Counted from the first letter of the stretch, positions 43,048 through 51,794 are shown. The stretch: DNA of 64,000 bases from Streptomyces antnestii (GCF_004005495.1 NZ_RZYA01000010.1:124001-188000), one strand, 5' to 3'. Notes: generated by a model not told the origin, from the letters alone. Translations and numbers: made by a program.

Positions 43048-44310
43048 ATGACGAACACCAGCGCACACCTGACCGCCGGCTCCGCAGGCCGCCTCTCCCA
43101 CCTCCGTGTCCTCGTCTCCGGCGCCAGCGTCGCCGGCCCGGCCGCCGCGCTCGCCCTGTCCCGGTACGGCGCCCATGTCACCGTCGTCGAGAAGGCCCCC
43201 GCCCTGCGCGAGGGCGGTTTCGCCGTCGACTTCCGCGGCTCCGTGCACCGCACCGTCCTGACCGCGCTCGGCATCTGGGACGACATCCACACCCGGCAGA
43301 CCCACATGGGCCGCCAGACGGTCGTCGACGCCGACGGCACCCCCCGCGTCGACCTGCCCGCCGAGATGATGAGCGGCGACGTGGAGATCTTCCGCGGCGA
43401 CCTCGCCCGGATCCTCTACGAGCACAGCGTGGGCAGGGTCGAGTACGTCTTCGGCGACTCGATCGCCACCATGGACGAGGACGGGAACGGGGTCGATGTC
43501 ACCTTCGAGCGGGCCGCGCCGCGCCGCTTCGACCTCGTCGTGGCCGCCGACGGACTCCACTCCCCCACCCGCCGCCTCGCCTTCGGCGACGAGTCCCGGT
43601 ACCTGCGCTTCCTCGACCACTACGTGGCCGGCTTCGCCGTCCCCAACCACCTGGGCCTCGACCGCGCGGGGCTGCTCCACAGCGACCCGGGCCGCGCGGT
43701 CGGCGTCAGCAACTACGACGGGGACCCGGACCGCGCGGGCGCCCTGCTGGTCTTCCGCTCGGAGCGGCTCGACTACGACCGCAAGGACATAGCGCAGCAG
43801 AAGAAGATCCTCACCGACCGGTTCGCCGGCATGGGCTGGGAGGCGCCGCGCGTCATCGAGGCGCTGCGGGACGCCGACGACCTGTACTTCGACGCCATCG
43901 CCCAGATCCACGTCGACCGGCTCGCCGAGGGCCGCGTGGTGCTCCTCGGCGACGCCGGGTACGGCGCCACGATGGGCGGCATGGGCACCGGCGTCGCGAT
44001 CGTCGGCGCGTACGTCCTGGCCGGTGAGCTGGCGCTGGCCGGCGGCGACCACCGCAGCGCCTTCGCCGCCTACGAGGCGCAGATCGCGGACTTCGCGAAG
44101 GGCTGCCAGAAGATCTCGGGCAACGCGGGCCCGTTCTTCGCGCCGCCCACGGAGCGGCGGATCCGCAGCCGCGACCGGATGTACCGGCTGCTCAGCTCGC
44201 GCCTGCTCGCCGGGTTCTTCAAGCGTCTGACGGAGAAGGCCGCGACCGCGCTCGACCTGAAGGACTATCCGGCCCTCCTGGGCGCGCCCGGCCCGTTCGC
44301 GGGCCGCTGA
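43048..44310 (+). CDS. FAD-dependent monooxygenase
   Basis: 420-aa class A flavin monooxygenase. Residues 17-35 (HLRVLVSGASVAGPAAALAL) contain the Rossmann GxSxxG motif, then VVEKAPALREGG; DG in VVAADGLHSPTRR (about 180-192) and the FAD-ribityl motif VLLGDAGYGATMGGMGTG (about 300-317) are present. The family hydroxylates aromatic rings such as polyketides or tetracycline and may confer resistance. No Shine-Dalgarno precedes the ATG. The gene follows the AfsR-like regulator in the same direction, so the two probably form a unit. Substrate unknown. Confidence 0.88.
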   Translation: MTNTSAHLTAGSAGRLSHLRVLVSGASVAGPAAALALSRYGAHVTVVEKAPALREGGFAVDFRGSVHRTVLTALGIWDDIHTRQTHMGRQTVVDADGTPRVDLPAEMMSGDVEIFRGDLARILYEHSVGRVEYVFGDSIATMDEDGNGVDVTFERAAPRRFDLVVAADGLHSPTRRLAFGDESRYLRFLDHYVAGFAVPNHLGLDRAGLLHSDPGRAVGVSNYDGDPDRAGALLVFRSERLDYDRKDIAQQKKILTDRFAGMGWEAPRVIEALRDADDLYFDAIAQIHVDRLAEGRVVLLGDAGYGATMGGMGTGVAIVGAYVLAGELALAGGDHRSAFAAYEAQIADFAKGCQKISGNAGPFFAPPTERRIRSRDRMYRLLSSRLLAGFFKRLTEKAATALDLKDYPALLGAPGPFAGR

Positions 44311-44330
44311 GGCGGGCCCACGGGGTCACG

Positions 44331-44359
44331 GGGGCGCGGCGGTGGTGCCGCCGCGCCCC
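44331..44359. terminator. Bidirectional terminator between monooxygenase and thiL
   Basis: A perfect 12-bp GC-only stem (44331-44342 with 44348-44359) with a 5-nt loop, 20 bp after the monooxygenase stop and 14 bp after the thiL stop on the other strand. Serves both convergent genes. Confidence 0.85.
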
Positions 44360-44372
44360 TGGACGCCGTCCG

Positions 44373-45338
44373 TCAGGCTTCTATGTCCCCGAAGTGGTCC
44401 CAGCCGCCCTTGTTCGTCCAGGCGGCGCCGTCGACGGTCACCTGGGGCAGCGCGGACGGGTTGAGGACCTCGCCGATGACCTTCCAGCGAGCGGGCAGCT
44501 TCACGTCCGGCGGGAAGGTGGCCACGATGGCGTGGTCCTCTCCCCCGGTGAGCACCCACTGGATCGGGTCGACGCCGACGGCCTGCCCGATGTCGTTCAT
44601 CTGCGACGGCACGTCGACCTTGCCGGACTTGATGTCGATCCGGACCTTGCTGGCCTCCGCGATGTGGCCCAGGTCGGCGATGAGGCCGTCGCTGACGTCG
44701 CACATGGCGGTGGCGCCGAGCCCGGCGGCCGCGGGGCCCGCATGGTACGGCGGCTCGGGCCTGCGGTGGGCCTCGACGAAGGCGCGGGGCGAGCGGAAGC
44801 CGCGCGAGAGGACCGCGTGGCCGGCCGCGGACCAGCCGAGCCAGCCGGTCACCGCGACGACGTCGCCGGGCTGCGCGCCGGAGCGCGTGACCGGCTCGTG
44901 GTTGCGCATGTCGCCGAGCGCGGTGATCGCGACGGTGATCGTGTCCCCGCGTACGACGTCGCCGCCGACGACGGCCGCGCCGGCGACCTGGCACTCGTCG
45001 CGCAGGCCGTCCATCAGCTCGTTCGGCCAGCTGGCGGGGAGTTCGGCCGGGACGACCAGGCCGAGCAGGAGAGCGGTCGGGACGGCGCCCATCGCGGCGA
45101 TGTCCGCGAGGTTCTGCGCGGCCGCCTTGCGCCCGACGTCGTAGGCCGTGGACCAGTCGCGGCGGAAGTGCCGCCCTTCGAGGAGGATGTCCGTGCTCAC
45201 GACGACCCTGCGGTCCGGCGCGGCCACCACGGCCGCGTCGTCGCCCGGGCCGAGTCGTACGGCCGGGGTGGTGGTGAGCCGGGAGGTGAGCTCTCGGATG
45301 AGCCCGAACTCGCCGAGCTCGCCGACGGTGCCCTTCAT
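44373..45338 (-). CDS. thiL: Thiamine-monophosphate kinase
   Basis: 321-aa ThiL that phosphorylates thiamine monophosphate to the active diphosphate. AIR-synthase-like fold with Mg-ATP residues: GPGDDAAVV (about 30-38), STDILLEGRHFRRDWS (about 48-63), GGDVVRGD (about 122-129), and CDVSDGLIADLGHIA. GELGEFGLIREL is the N-terminal signature. The start overlaps (ATGA) the stop of a potential 25-codon upstream frame. Confidence 0.95.
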   Translation of the reverse strand: MKGTVGELGEFGLIRELTSRLTTTPAVRLGPGDDAAVVAAPDRRVVVSTDILLEGRHFRRDWSTAYDVGRKAAAQNLADIAAMGAVPTALLLGLVVPAELPASWPNELMDGLRDECQVAGAAVVGGDVVRGDTITVAITALGDMRNHEPVTRSGAQPGDVVAVTGWLGWSAAGHAVLSRGFRSPRAFVEAHRRPEPPYHAGPAAAGLGATAMCDVSDGLIADLGHIAEASKVRIDIKSGKVDVPSQMNDIGQAVGVDPIQWVLTGGEDHAIVATFPPDVKLPARWKVIGEVLNPSALPQVTVDGAAWTNKGGWDHFGDIEA

Positions 45339-45562
45339 GCGCGTACTGCCCCTTCTGCCCCGGTCCGCTTGCGGTCGCGAGCCGTCTCTGTCATGGGTAC
45401 GGTCATTGTCATGGGCGGGACCGGCCCGTCGACCGGTGCCCGCCGTCCGTCAGTCGCAGTGTGTACGCCACAGCCACCGCGGGTCTCCCCGCGGCGAGCG
45501 GCGACGCGATACCGTGGCGTCTCTTCTCCCCACATGATCCTCGTGGCCGCCCTGGAGGTTCC

Positions 45563-45796
45563 GTGGTACAGGCGTACATCCTGATTCAGACCGAAGTCGG
45601 CAAGGCGTCGACCGTAGCCGAGACGATCGGCAAGATCCCGGGGGTGATCCAGGCCGAGGACGTGACAGGTCCCTATGACGTCATCGTGCGCGCACAGGCC
45701 GACACAGTCGACGAGCTGGGCCGCATGGTGGTCGCCAAGGTCCAGCAAGTGGACGGCATCACCCGCACCCTGACCTGCCCGGTCGTGCACTTGTAG
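45563..45796 (+). CDS. Stand-alone Lrp/AsnC ligand-binding (RAM) domain protein
   Basis: 77-aa protein made only of the effector-binding domain of Lrp regulators: AYILIQTEVGKASTVAETIGKIPGVIQAEDVTGPYDVIVRAQADTV and a closing VDGITRTLTCPVVHL. There is no DNA-binding domain, so it may oligomerise with other Lrp proteins or act as a sensor. GTG at 45563 follows GGAGG at 5 nt. Divergent from thiL, followed by the lipoprotein gene. Confidence 0.88.
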   Translation: MVQAYILIQTEVGKASTVAETIGKIPGVIQAEDVTGPYDVIVRAQADTVDELGRMVVAKVQQVDGITRTLTCPVVHL

Positions 45797-45816
45797 CCCC
45801 CGTCTAACCTTGGCCG

Positions 45817-46308
45817 GTGAACTTCTTCCGTCACCGGCCGCGCTTTGCCCTCGGGCTCCCCGCCCTGACCGTGCTGCTCGCCGTCTCGGGCTGCTCCTCA
45901 GCAGACGACACGGCGCACGCAGCGGTTCCCACCCCGGACGCCAAGGTCACCGGCCTGTGCCGGAACCTGCACAAGCGCCTTCCGGAGAATGTGGACGGGC
46001 ACGGAAGGAACGACCCCTCTCCGCGGTCCGAGCTGACCGCGGGGTGGGGAGATCCGGCGATCATACTGCGCTGCGGTGTCGCGCGGCCCGCCCTCATGGA
46101 CGACCCCCAGGCGCTCCCGGTGAAGGTGAACGGCGTGGGCTGGGCCTACGAGAAGCGGGACGACGGCACGCAGGTGCTCACGACCACGCTGCGCCTCGCG
46201 TACGTGGAGGTGACCCTGCCGAAGGCGCTGGCCGCAGAGGGCGCCGGTCCCCTGGTCGACTTCGCCGAACCCATCAAGAAGGCGATCCCCGAAGGGATCG
46301 CCGACTGA
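45817..46308 (+). CDS. DUF3515-family lipoprotein
   Basis: 163-aa predicted lipoprotein. Signal peptide with lipobox VSGC at about residue 26 (LLAVSGCSS), followed by a Cys-containing domain with LCRNLHKRLPENVDG, the CGVARPALM segment and a C-terminal helix. DUF3515 proteins sit beside thiL or ddl in actinobacteria. GTG start, 20 bp after the RAM protein. Function unknown. Confidence 0.87.
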   Translation: MNFFRHRPRFALGLPALTVLLAVSGCSSADDTAHAAVPTPDAKVTGLCRNLHKRLPENVDGHGRNDPSPRSELTAGWGDPAIILRCGVARPALMDDPQALPVKVNGVGWAYEKRDDGTQVLTTTLRLAYVEVTLPKALAAEGAGPLVDFAEPIKKAIPEGIAD

Positions 46309-46329
46309 CGTGCCCGGGTGCGGGCGCCG

Positions 46330-47487
46330 CTAGCGCAGCCCCGTCGACCGGTTCAGCGCCGCCTGGATGAGGCGGTCCACCAGCTCCTGGTAGCTCACGC
46401 CGCTCTCCTGCCACATCCGCGGGTACATGGAGATCGGGGTGAAGCCGGGCAGCGTGTTGATCTCGTTGATCACGAACTCGCCGTCCTCGGTGAGGAAGAA
46501 GTCGGCGCGCACCAGGCCCTCGCAGGACACCGCGTCGAACGCCTCGACCGCGAGCCGCTGCACCTCGGCGGTCTGCCCGTCGGTGAGCGGCGCCGGGACG
46601 ATGCCGGACGCCGAGTCGATGTACTTGGCCTCGAAGTCGTAGAAGTCGTGCGACTGGACCGGCGGGATCTCGGCCGGCACGCTCGCGCGCGGCCCGTCCT
46701 CGAACTCCAGGACGCCGCACTCGATCTCGCGGCCGACGAGCGCCGCCTCCACGATGATCTTCGGGTCGTGGCTGCGGGCCTCCTCGATCGCCTCGTCGAG
46801 GCCGTCGAAGGAGTCGACCTTGGTGATGCCGATCGACGAGCCCGCGCGCGCGGGCTTGATGAACAGCGGCCAGCCGTGCTCGCCGACGAAGTCCGCGACG
46901 CGGCGGCGGGCGCCTTCCTGATCGCGCTCCCACTCGCGCGGCCGGATCACCAGGTAGGGGCCGACCTTCAGCCCGAACGAGGTGAACACCCGCTTCATGT
47001 AGTCCTTGTCCTGGCCGACGGCCGAGGAGAGGACGCCACAGCCGACGTAGGGCGTCCCGGACAGGTCGAGCAGGCCCTGGATGGTGCCGTCCTCGCCGTA
47101 CGGGCCGTGCAGGACGGGGAACACGACGTCGACGTCACCGAGGACCTTGGGCACGGAGCCGGGCTCCGTGTAGACGACCTCGCGGCTCGACGGGTCGACG
47201 GGCAGGACGACGCCGCCCTCGGAGGACTCGGCGAGGTCGGCGACGTCCGGGACCTTGCGGTCGGTGATGGCCATCCGCTCGGGTTCGTCGGCCGTCAGGG
47301 CCCAGCGACCTTCCCGCGTGATGCCGATCGGCAGCACGTCGTACTTGGTGCGGTCGATGGCGCGCAGCACGGCGCCTGCGGTGACGACGGAAACGCCGTG
47401 CTCGGAGCTGCGACCGCCGAAGACGACGGCCACACGGGGCTTCTGGCCCGACGGGCGGCTGCTCTGGGGAAGGTTCTCGCTGCTCAT
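46330..47487 (-). CDS. ddl: D-alanine--D-alanine ligase
   Basis: 385-aa ATP-grasp enzyme that makes the D-Ala-D-Ala dipeptide of peptidoglycan. N-terminal VVFGGRSSEHGVSVVTAG, then HGPYGEDGTIQGLLDLSGTPYVG, FIKPARAGSSIGITKV (about 215-231), and the metal-binding GLVRADFFLTEDGEFVINEINTLPGFT. It is the wild-type D-Ala type: nothing marks it as a vancomycin-resistance D-Lac ligase, though Phe/Tyr at the specificity position was not checked. Ends 21 bp after the convergent lipoprotein gene. Confidence 0.96.
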   Translation of the reverse strand: MSSENLPQSSRPSGQKPRVAVVFGGRSSEHGVSVVTAGAVLRAIDRTKYDVLPIGITREGRWALTADEPERMAITDRKVPDVADLAESSEGGVVLPVDPSSREVVYTEPGSVPKVLGDVDVVFPVLHGPYGEDGTIQGLLDLSGTPYVGCGVLSSAVGQDKDYMKRVFTSFGLKVGPYLVIRPREWERDQEGARRRVADFVGEHGWPLFIKPARAGSSIGITKVDSFDGLDEAIEEARSHDPKIIVEAALVGREIECGVLEFEDGPRASVPAEIPPVQSHDFYDFEAKYIDSASGIVPAPLTDGQTAEVQRLAVEAFDAVSCEGLVRADFFLTEDGEFVINEINTLPGFTPISMYPRMWQESGVSYQELVDRLIQAALNRSTGLR

Positions 47488-47543
47488 ATCGGATTGAGCG
47501 TACCTGCTGGTAGGGCCGGAGTCAGCGTCCGGAGAGCCCCGCG

Positions 47544-48554
47544 TCAGCGCCGTTCGGGCTTGGCGCTGCGCGACATCATCTCCTTCAGGGCGACGACCGG
47601 CGACTTCCCCTCGTGGACGATGCCGACGACGGTCTCGGTGATCGGCATGTCGACGCCGTGCCGGCGCGCCAGGTCGAGCACCGACTCGCAGGACTTGACG
47701 CCCTCGGCGGTCTGCCTGGTGACGGCGATGGTCTCCTGGAGCGTCATGCCCTTGCCCAGGTTGGTGCCGAAGGTGTGGTTGCGCGACAGGGGCGAGGAGC
47801 AGGTGGCGACGAGGTCGCCGAGGCCCGCGAGTCCGGAGAAGGTGAGCGGGTCGGCGCCCAGCGCGAGGCCGAGCCGGGCGGTCTCCGCGAGGCCGCGGGT
47901 GATGAGCGAGCCCTTCGCGTTGTCACCCAGGCCCATGCCGTCGGCGATGCCGACTGCGAGCCCGATGACGTTCTTCACGGCTCCCCCGAGTTCGCAGCCG
48001 ACCACGTCCGTCTCCGTGTACGGGCGGAAGTAGGGCGTGTGGCAGGCCGCCTGGAGACGCTGGGCCACCGCTTCGTCACGGCAGGCGACGACGGCCGCTG
48101 CGGGCATGCGGGCGGCGATCTCGCGGGCGAGGTTGGGTCCGGTGACGATCGCGATGCGGTCCTCGCCGACCTTGGTGACGTCCTCGATGACCTCGCTCAT
48201 CCGCATGGCGGAGCCGAGTTCGACGCCCTTCATGAGGGAGACGAGGATCGTGTCGGGCGCGAGGAGCGGCGCCCACTCGGCGAGGTTGGCGCGCAGCGTC
48301 TGGGACGGCACGGCGAGAACGGTGAACTCGGCGCCGTCCGCGGCCTCTGCGGGGTCCGTGGTGGCCCGGATGTTCTCCGGGAGTTGGATGCCGGGGAGGT
48401 AGTCCGGGTTCGTACGCGTGGAGTTGACCGCTTCGGCCAGTTCGGGCCTGCGCGCCCACAGGGTGACGTCGCACCCCGCGTCGGCGAGCACCATGGCGAA
48501 GGCCGTGCCCCAGGAGCCGGTTCCGAAGACGGCCGCCTTGACGGGTCGGGTCAC
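47544..48554 (-). CDS. gpsA: NAD(P)H-dependent glycerol-3-phosphate dehydrogenase
   Basis: 336-aa enzyme that makes sn-glycerol-3-phosphate for phospholipids. N-terminal GTGSWGTAFAMVLADAG nucleotide-binding motif (about 11-27), VSLMKGVE, ELGGAVKNVIGLAVGIADG (catalytic Lys), and GLAGLGDLVATCSSPLSRN. GTG start overlaps the plsC stop by 4 bp (GTGA). The next enzyme of the pathway, plsC, is upstream in the same operon; ddl follows 56 bp downstream. Confidence 0.97.
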   Translation of the reverse strand: MTRPVKAAVFGTGSWGTAFAMVLADAGCDVTLWARRPELAEAVNSTRTNPDYLPGIQLPENIRATTDPAEAADGAEFTVLAVPSQTLRANLAEWAPLLAPDTILVSLMKGVELGSAMRMSEVIEDVTKVGEDRIAIVTGPNLAREIAARMPAAAVVACRDEAVAQRLQAACHTPYFRPYTETDVVGCELGGAVKNVIGLAVGIADGMGLGDNAKGSLITRGLAETARLGLALGADPLTFSGLAGLGDLVATCSSPLSRNHTFGTNLGKGMTLQETIAVTRQTAEGVKSCESVLDLARRHGVDMPITETVVGIVHEGKSPVVALKEMMSRSAKPERR

Positions 48555-49387
48555 TTGCTCTCCTCAGGACTTCCGTGCTCCAGGGTGGCCGAACCGGCCT
48601 GCCCCTCAAGGGTGTTGACCTCCACGGCCTCCACGGCCGCGCTGGCCTTGCGGCGCTGCGCGATGCGGGCCTCGCGGGGGTCGTAACGCCGCTGCGGGGG
48701 CTGCTCGCCGCGCAGTTCACCGAGCAGTGCGGTGATCGCGTCCATGATGGCCTCGGTGGCCTCCTTGAGGAGGTCCGGGGTCATCTCCCTGTCGTAGAAG
48801 CGCTCCAGGTCCACCGGCGGTCCCGCGAGGACGTGGTGCGTCTTGCGCGGCAGCAGGTCGGGCTTCTTCGCGTACGGCGGGAGTACGAGGTTGGCGCCCC
48901 ACTGCGCGACGGGAATGACAGGGCACTTGGTCTGCAGTGCGACGCGCGCGACGCCCGTCTTGGCGGTCATGGGCCACAGGTCGGGGTCGCGGGTGAGGGT
49001 GCCCTCGGGGTAGAAGGCGACGCACTCCCCGCGCTCGACGGCGTCGATGGCGGCACGGAACGCGCTGAGCGCGTTGGTGGTCTCGCGGTAGACGGGGATC
49101 TGTCCGGTGCCGCGCATGACGGCGCCGATGAAGCCCTTCTTGAAGAGCCCGTGCTTGGCGAGGAATCGCGGAACGCGCCCGGTGTTGTACTGGAAGTGGG
49201 CGTACGCGAACGGGTCGATGTGCGAATTGTGGTTCACCGCGGTGATAAATCCGCCGTCGGCCGGAATGTTCTCCATTCCGCGCCAGTCCCGCTTGATCAG
49301 AACCACCAGCGGCGGTTTAGCGATGACCGCCGCCAGGCGGTACCAGAAGCCGATTCTGCGGCGGGACACTCGGACACCTTTCTCCAT
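48551..49387 (-). CDS. plsC: 1-acylglycerol-3-phosphate acyltransferase
   Basis: 278-aa membrane-associated acyltransferase of phosphatidic acid synthesis. Catalytic NHNSHID (about residues 51-57) fits NHx4D, with FYPEGTL (about 125-131) and VIPVAQWG as later motifs. Begins with Arg-rich MEKGVRVSRRRIGFWYRLA. The tail (after about 225) is Glu/Ala-rich with no known domain. ATG at 49387 used; a GTG 5 codons in is also possible. Followed by gpsA with 4-bp overlap. Confidence 0.93.
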   Translation of the reverse strand: MEKGVRVSRRRIGFWYRLAAVIAKPPLVVLIKRDWRGMENIPADGGFITAVNHNSHIDPFAYAHFQYNTGRVPRFLAKHGLFKKGFIGAVMRGTGQIPVYRETTNALSAFRAAIDAVERGECVAFYPEGTLTRDPDLWPMTAKTGVARVALQTKCPVIPVAQWGANLVLPPYAKKPDLLPRKTHHVLAGPPVDLERFYDREMTPDLLKEATEAIMDAITALLGELRGEQPPQRRYDPREARIAQRRKASAAVEAVEVNTLEGQAGSATLEHGSPEESK

Positions 49388-49533
49388 GGACCCTGAAGGC
49401 CCTCTCGGACCTGGTCAGCCGCACAAGTGTCGCCCCAGGCCGCCGGTCTGTCGAGAACACCGTACGCCCGGACGTTTATGCCCACCTCACACACCGGGCC
49501 ACAATGAGCGCGACGCGAAGGGACGGACCTCAC

Positions 49534-50169
49534 GTGCAGTGGACCCTGGTGATACCGCTGAAACCCCTGGTGCGGGCCAAGAGCAGGCTGGCGCCCACGG
49601 CGGGCGACGGGGTGCGTCCCGGACTCGCGCTGGCGTTCGCGCAGGACACGGTGGCCGCCGCGAGCGCCTCGGCGGGCGTGCGGGATGTGGTGGTCGTCAC
49701 GGACGATGTCCTCGCCGGGCGTGAGCTGGCCGCCCTGGGCGCCCTGATCGTCCCCGACGCCCCGGCGGCGGGCCTGAACGCGGCCCTCGCGCACGGTGCG
49801 GCGGCGGCGCGGGCCCGGCGCCCCGGTGCCGCCGTCGCGGCACTCAACGCCGATCTGCCGGCGCTCCGGCCGGTGGAATTGTCCCGGGTTCTCGCGGAGG
49901 CGACCCTATTTCCCCGGGCATTTCTCCCCGATGCGGCGGGAATCGGCACCACTCTTCTCGCATCGGCTCCGGGAACGGAATTGCGCCCCGCATTCGGCAC
50001 CGCGTCCCGCATTCGGCATGCCGCCTCGGGCGCCGTGGAACTCCCGCTGACGGGCGTCGACTCCGTACGCCAGGACGTGGACACCGGCGAGGACCTGCGG
50101 GTGGCGCTGGCGCTCGGCGTCGGCCCGCGCACCGCGGGGGCGGCCGCCGGGCTGCTGATCCCGGACTGA
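49534..50169 (+). CDS. cofC: 2-phospho-L-lactate guanylyltransferase (F420 biosynthesis)
   Basis: 211-aa nucleotidyltransferase that supplies the activated phospholactate or phosphoenolpyruvate for coenzyme F420. Matches CofC: WTLVIPLKPLVRAKSRL, RPGLALAFAQDTVAA, VVVTDD, LNAALAHGAAAARARRP, ALNADLPAL, and AFLPDAAGIGTTLL. GTG at 49534, behind AGGGACGG, was chosen because homologues begin right at WTLV; an ATG 30 bp upstream is less likely. The middle (49870-50000) uses noticeably lower-GC codons than the rest. Divergent from plsC. Confidence 0.9.
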   Translation: MQWTLVIPLKPLVRAKSRLAPTAGDGVRPGLALAFAQDTVAAASASAGVRDVVVVTDDVLAGRELAALGALIVPDAPAAGLNAALAHGAAAARARRPGAAVAALNADLPALRPVELSRVLAEATLFPRAFLPDAAGIGTTLLASAPGTELRPAFGTASRIRHAASGAVELPLTGVDSVRQDVDTGEDLRVALALGVGPRTAGAAAGLLIPD

Positions 50170-50182
50170 GTACGCTGACTTC

Positions 50183-50386
50183 ATGCAGGCCACCGCGTAC
50201 ACATACGACTCCGACTCCCGCTCCGGCAGCGTGCTACTCGACGACGGGACCCCCGTGTCCTTCGACGCCCCGGCGTTCGACGCGGGCGGTCTGCGGCTGC
50301 TGCGGCCCGGGCAGCGGGTCCGTATCGAGGTCGAGGGCGAAGGGGACGCGCGGCGCATCACGCTGGTGACGCTGCAGACACTCTGA
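50183..50386 (+). CDS. Small OB-fold-like protein
   Basis: 67-aa protein with a cold-shock-like pattern: AYTYDSDSRSGSVLLDDGTPVSFDA, LRLLRPGQRVRIEVEG and a final strand. This fits a short OB fold, but the RNP motifs of true cold-shock proteins are not seen. It starts 13 bp after cofC, so the two are probably co-transcribed. Function unknown. Confidence 0.75.
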   Translation: MQATAYTYDSDSRSGSVLLDDGTPVSFDAPAFDAGGLRLLRPGQRVRIEVEGEGDARRITLVTLQTL

Positions 50387-50420
50387 GCGGCCCTTGGCCG
50401 GGCCTTCCCCGGACACACCG

Positions 50421-50452
50421 CGGGCCGGGCTCCCCTGGGGGAGCCCGGCCCG
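50421..50452. terminator. Bidirectional terminator between the OB-fold gene and hupS
   Basis: Perfectly complementary 15-nt arms (50421-50435 and 50438-50452) only 2 nt apart, in practice a 13-14-bp stem with a small loop. Located 34 bp after the OB-fold gene and 33 bp after the hupS stop. Confidence 0.85.
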
Positions 50453-50484
50453 GCGCGTGAGGAGCCCTTGAGGCCGCCCGTCCC

Positions 50485-51156
50485 TTACTTCTTGCGGGCG
50501 GTGGTCTTCTTGGCGGTGGTCTTGCGCGCCGTGGACTTCTTGGCGGGCGCCTTCTTGGCCGTGGCCTTCTTGGCGGGCGCCGTCTTCTTCGCGGTGGCCT
50601 TCTTCGCGGCGGTCTTCGCCGGCGCGGCCTTCTTGGCGGTGGTCTTCTTCGCCGTCGCGGTGGTCTTCTTCGCCGCGGCCGTCGTCTTCTTGGCCGTGGT
50701 CTTCTTCGCCGCGGCCGTCGTCTTCTTGGCCGTGACCTTCTTGGCGGTGACCTTCTTCGCCGTGACCTTCTTGGCGGTGGCCTTCTTCGCCGCGGCCTTC
50801 TTGACCGTCGCGGCGGCGCCGCCGGTCAGGCTGCCCTTGGGCGCCTTCTTGACCGCGACCTCTCCACCACGGGGGAGCTTCTTCGAGCCCGCGACCAGGT
50901 CCTTGAAGCCCTGACCGGCACGGAAACGCGGAACGGAGGTCTTCTTGACCCGCACGCGCTCACCCGTCTGCGGGTTGCGGGCGTAGCGGGCCGGGCGGTC
51001 GACCTTCTCGAACGAGCCGAAGCCGGTGACCGAGACCCGGTCCCCGCTGACGACGGCACGGACGATGGCGTCCAGGACCGCGTCGACGGCGTCCGCGGCC
51101 TGCTGACGGCCGCCGACCTTGTCGGCAATCGCTTCTACGAGCTGCGCCTTGTTCAC
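50485..51156 (-). CDS. hupS: HU-like nucleoid protein with H1-like tail (HupS)
   Basis: 223-aa HU/histone-H1 fusion of the Streptomyces HupS type. HU domain 1-92 (AQLVEAIADKVGGRQQAADAVD, VSVTGFGSFEKVDRPARYARNP with the DNA-binding arm). The rest is a Lys/Ala/Thr-rich tail in tandem KKTTA/KKVTA-type repeats, as in mycobacterial Hlp. In Streptomyces HupS is the sporulation-associated HU paralogue (established). GTG start with AGGGGAAG. Divergent promoter region on the left shows no extra gene. Confidence 0.94.
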   Translation of the reverse strand: MNKAQLVEAIADKVGGRQQAADAVDAVLDAIVRAVVSGDRVSVTGFGSFEKVDRPARYARNPQTGERVRVKKTSVPRFRAGQGFKDLVAGSKKLPRGGEVAVKKAPKGSLTGGAAATVKKAAAKKATAKKVTAKKVTAKKVTAKKTTAAAKKTTAKKTTAAAKKTTATAKKTTAKKAAPAKTAAKKATAKKTAPAKKATAKKAPAKKSTARKTTAKKTTARKK

Positions 51157-51294
51157 GTCTTCCCCTTCGGAGACATTGCCGGAACGTATCCGCTCCGGCG
51201 TTTTCGCACGTTAGGCAGATATATACCGCAAATCAAACACGAAACGGGCTAATCACCCTTGTGCCGCAACGTACTCGGGCTGTCACGAAGTTCT

Positions 51295-51525
51295 TCAGTG
51301 GTCCTCTTCCGAGAATCGACCCTCGTCGAGGTCCACCATGAATCGGTCCAGACGCCTTGCCGCATCGGCGAGATCGTGCTTGGCCGCGGCCGTAATGACC
51401 AGCAGCTTCCGGGTCAGCGCCATCCGTACGCCCTCCGGGACTTGCAGTGCACGCACTCTGGAGTGCGCTTCCTTGAGTTGGTTCGCGACCGCCGTATAGA
51501 GCTGGAGTTGGCCGTCGTGTCCCAT
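51295..51525 (-). CDS. Small helical conserved protein
   Basis: 76-aa mostly helical protein: LQLYTAVANQLKEAHSRVRAL, LTRKLLVITAAAKHDLADAARRLDRFMVDL, acidic end. No named domain is recognised. No ribosome binding site precedes its ATG; CACAAT ends 6 nt before it, so a leaderless mRNA is plausible. It sits between leuD and hupS without an operon partner. Function unknown. Confidence 0.7.
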   Translation of the reverse strand: MGHDGQLQLYTAVANQLKEAHSRVRALQVPEGVRMALTRKLLVITAAAKHDLADAARRLDRFMVDLDEGRFSEEDH

Positions 51526-51723
51526 GCACAGATTGTGCCATCTGGGGCGAGTTGTCGCCTCCGCAGGGGGTAACTGCCGTGTCTGGCGCGCCTTCTGGGC
51601 CCCTCCGGGCGCCCTGCGCGGGAGGGGGCCGCCAGGGGCACGTACCTCATGAACACCCTTGAGGACCAGGGAAGTTGGGGCCGCCCGAGCGGCCCGGCCG
51701 GAGCGTTCCGGGGCCCGACACAG

Positions 51724-51757
51724 CTGTACCCCCAACCGTCCACGATTGGGGGTACAG
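51724..51757 (-). terminator. Terminator downstream of leuCD
   Basis: Perfect 12-bp inverted repeat (51724-51735 with 51746-51757), 10-nt loop, 38 bp after the leuD stop. Confidence 0.8.
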
Positions 51758-51794
51758 ATGCTCGTCGCGATGGCCGGAATCAGCCTTGCAGAGT

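Noticed and set aside
50485..50860. Tandem repeats at the hupS 3' end as a separate repeat element
   Set aside because: They code in frame for the Lys/Ala tail of HupS, known from the family.
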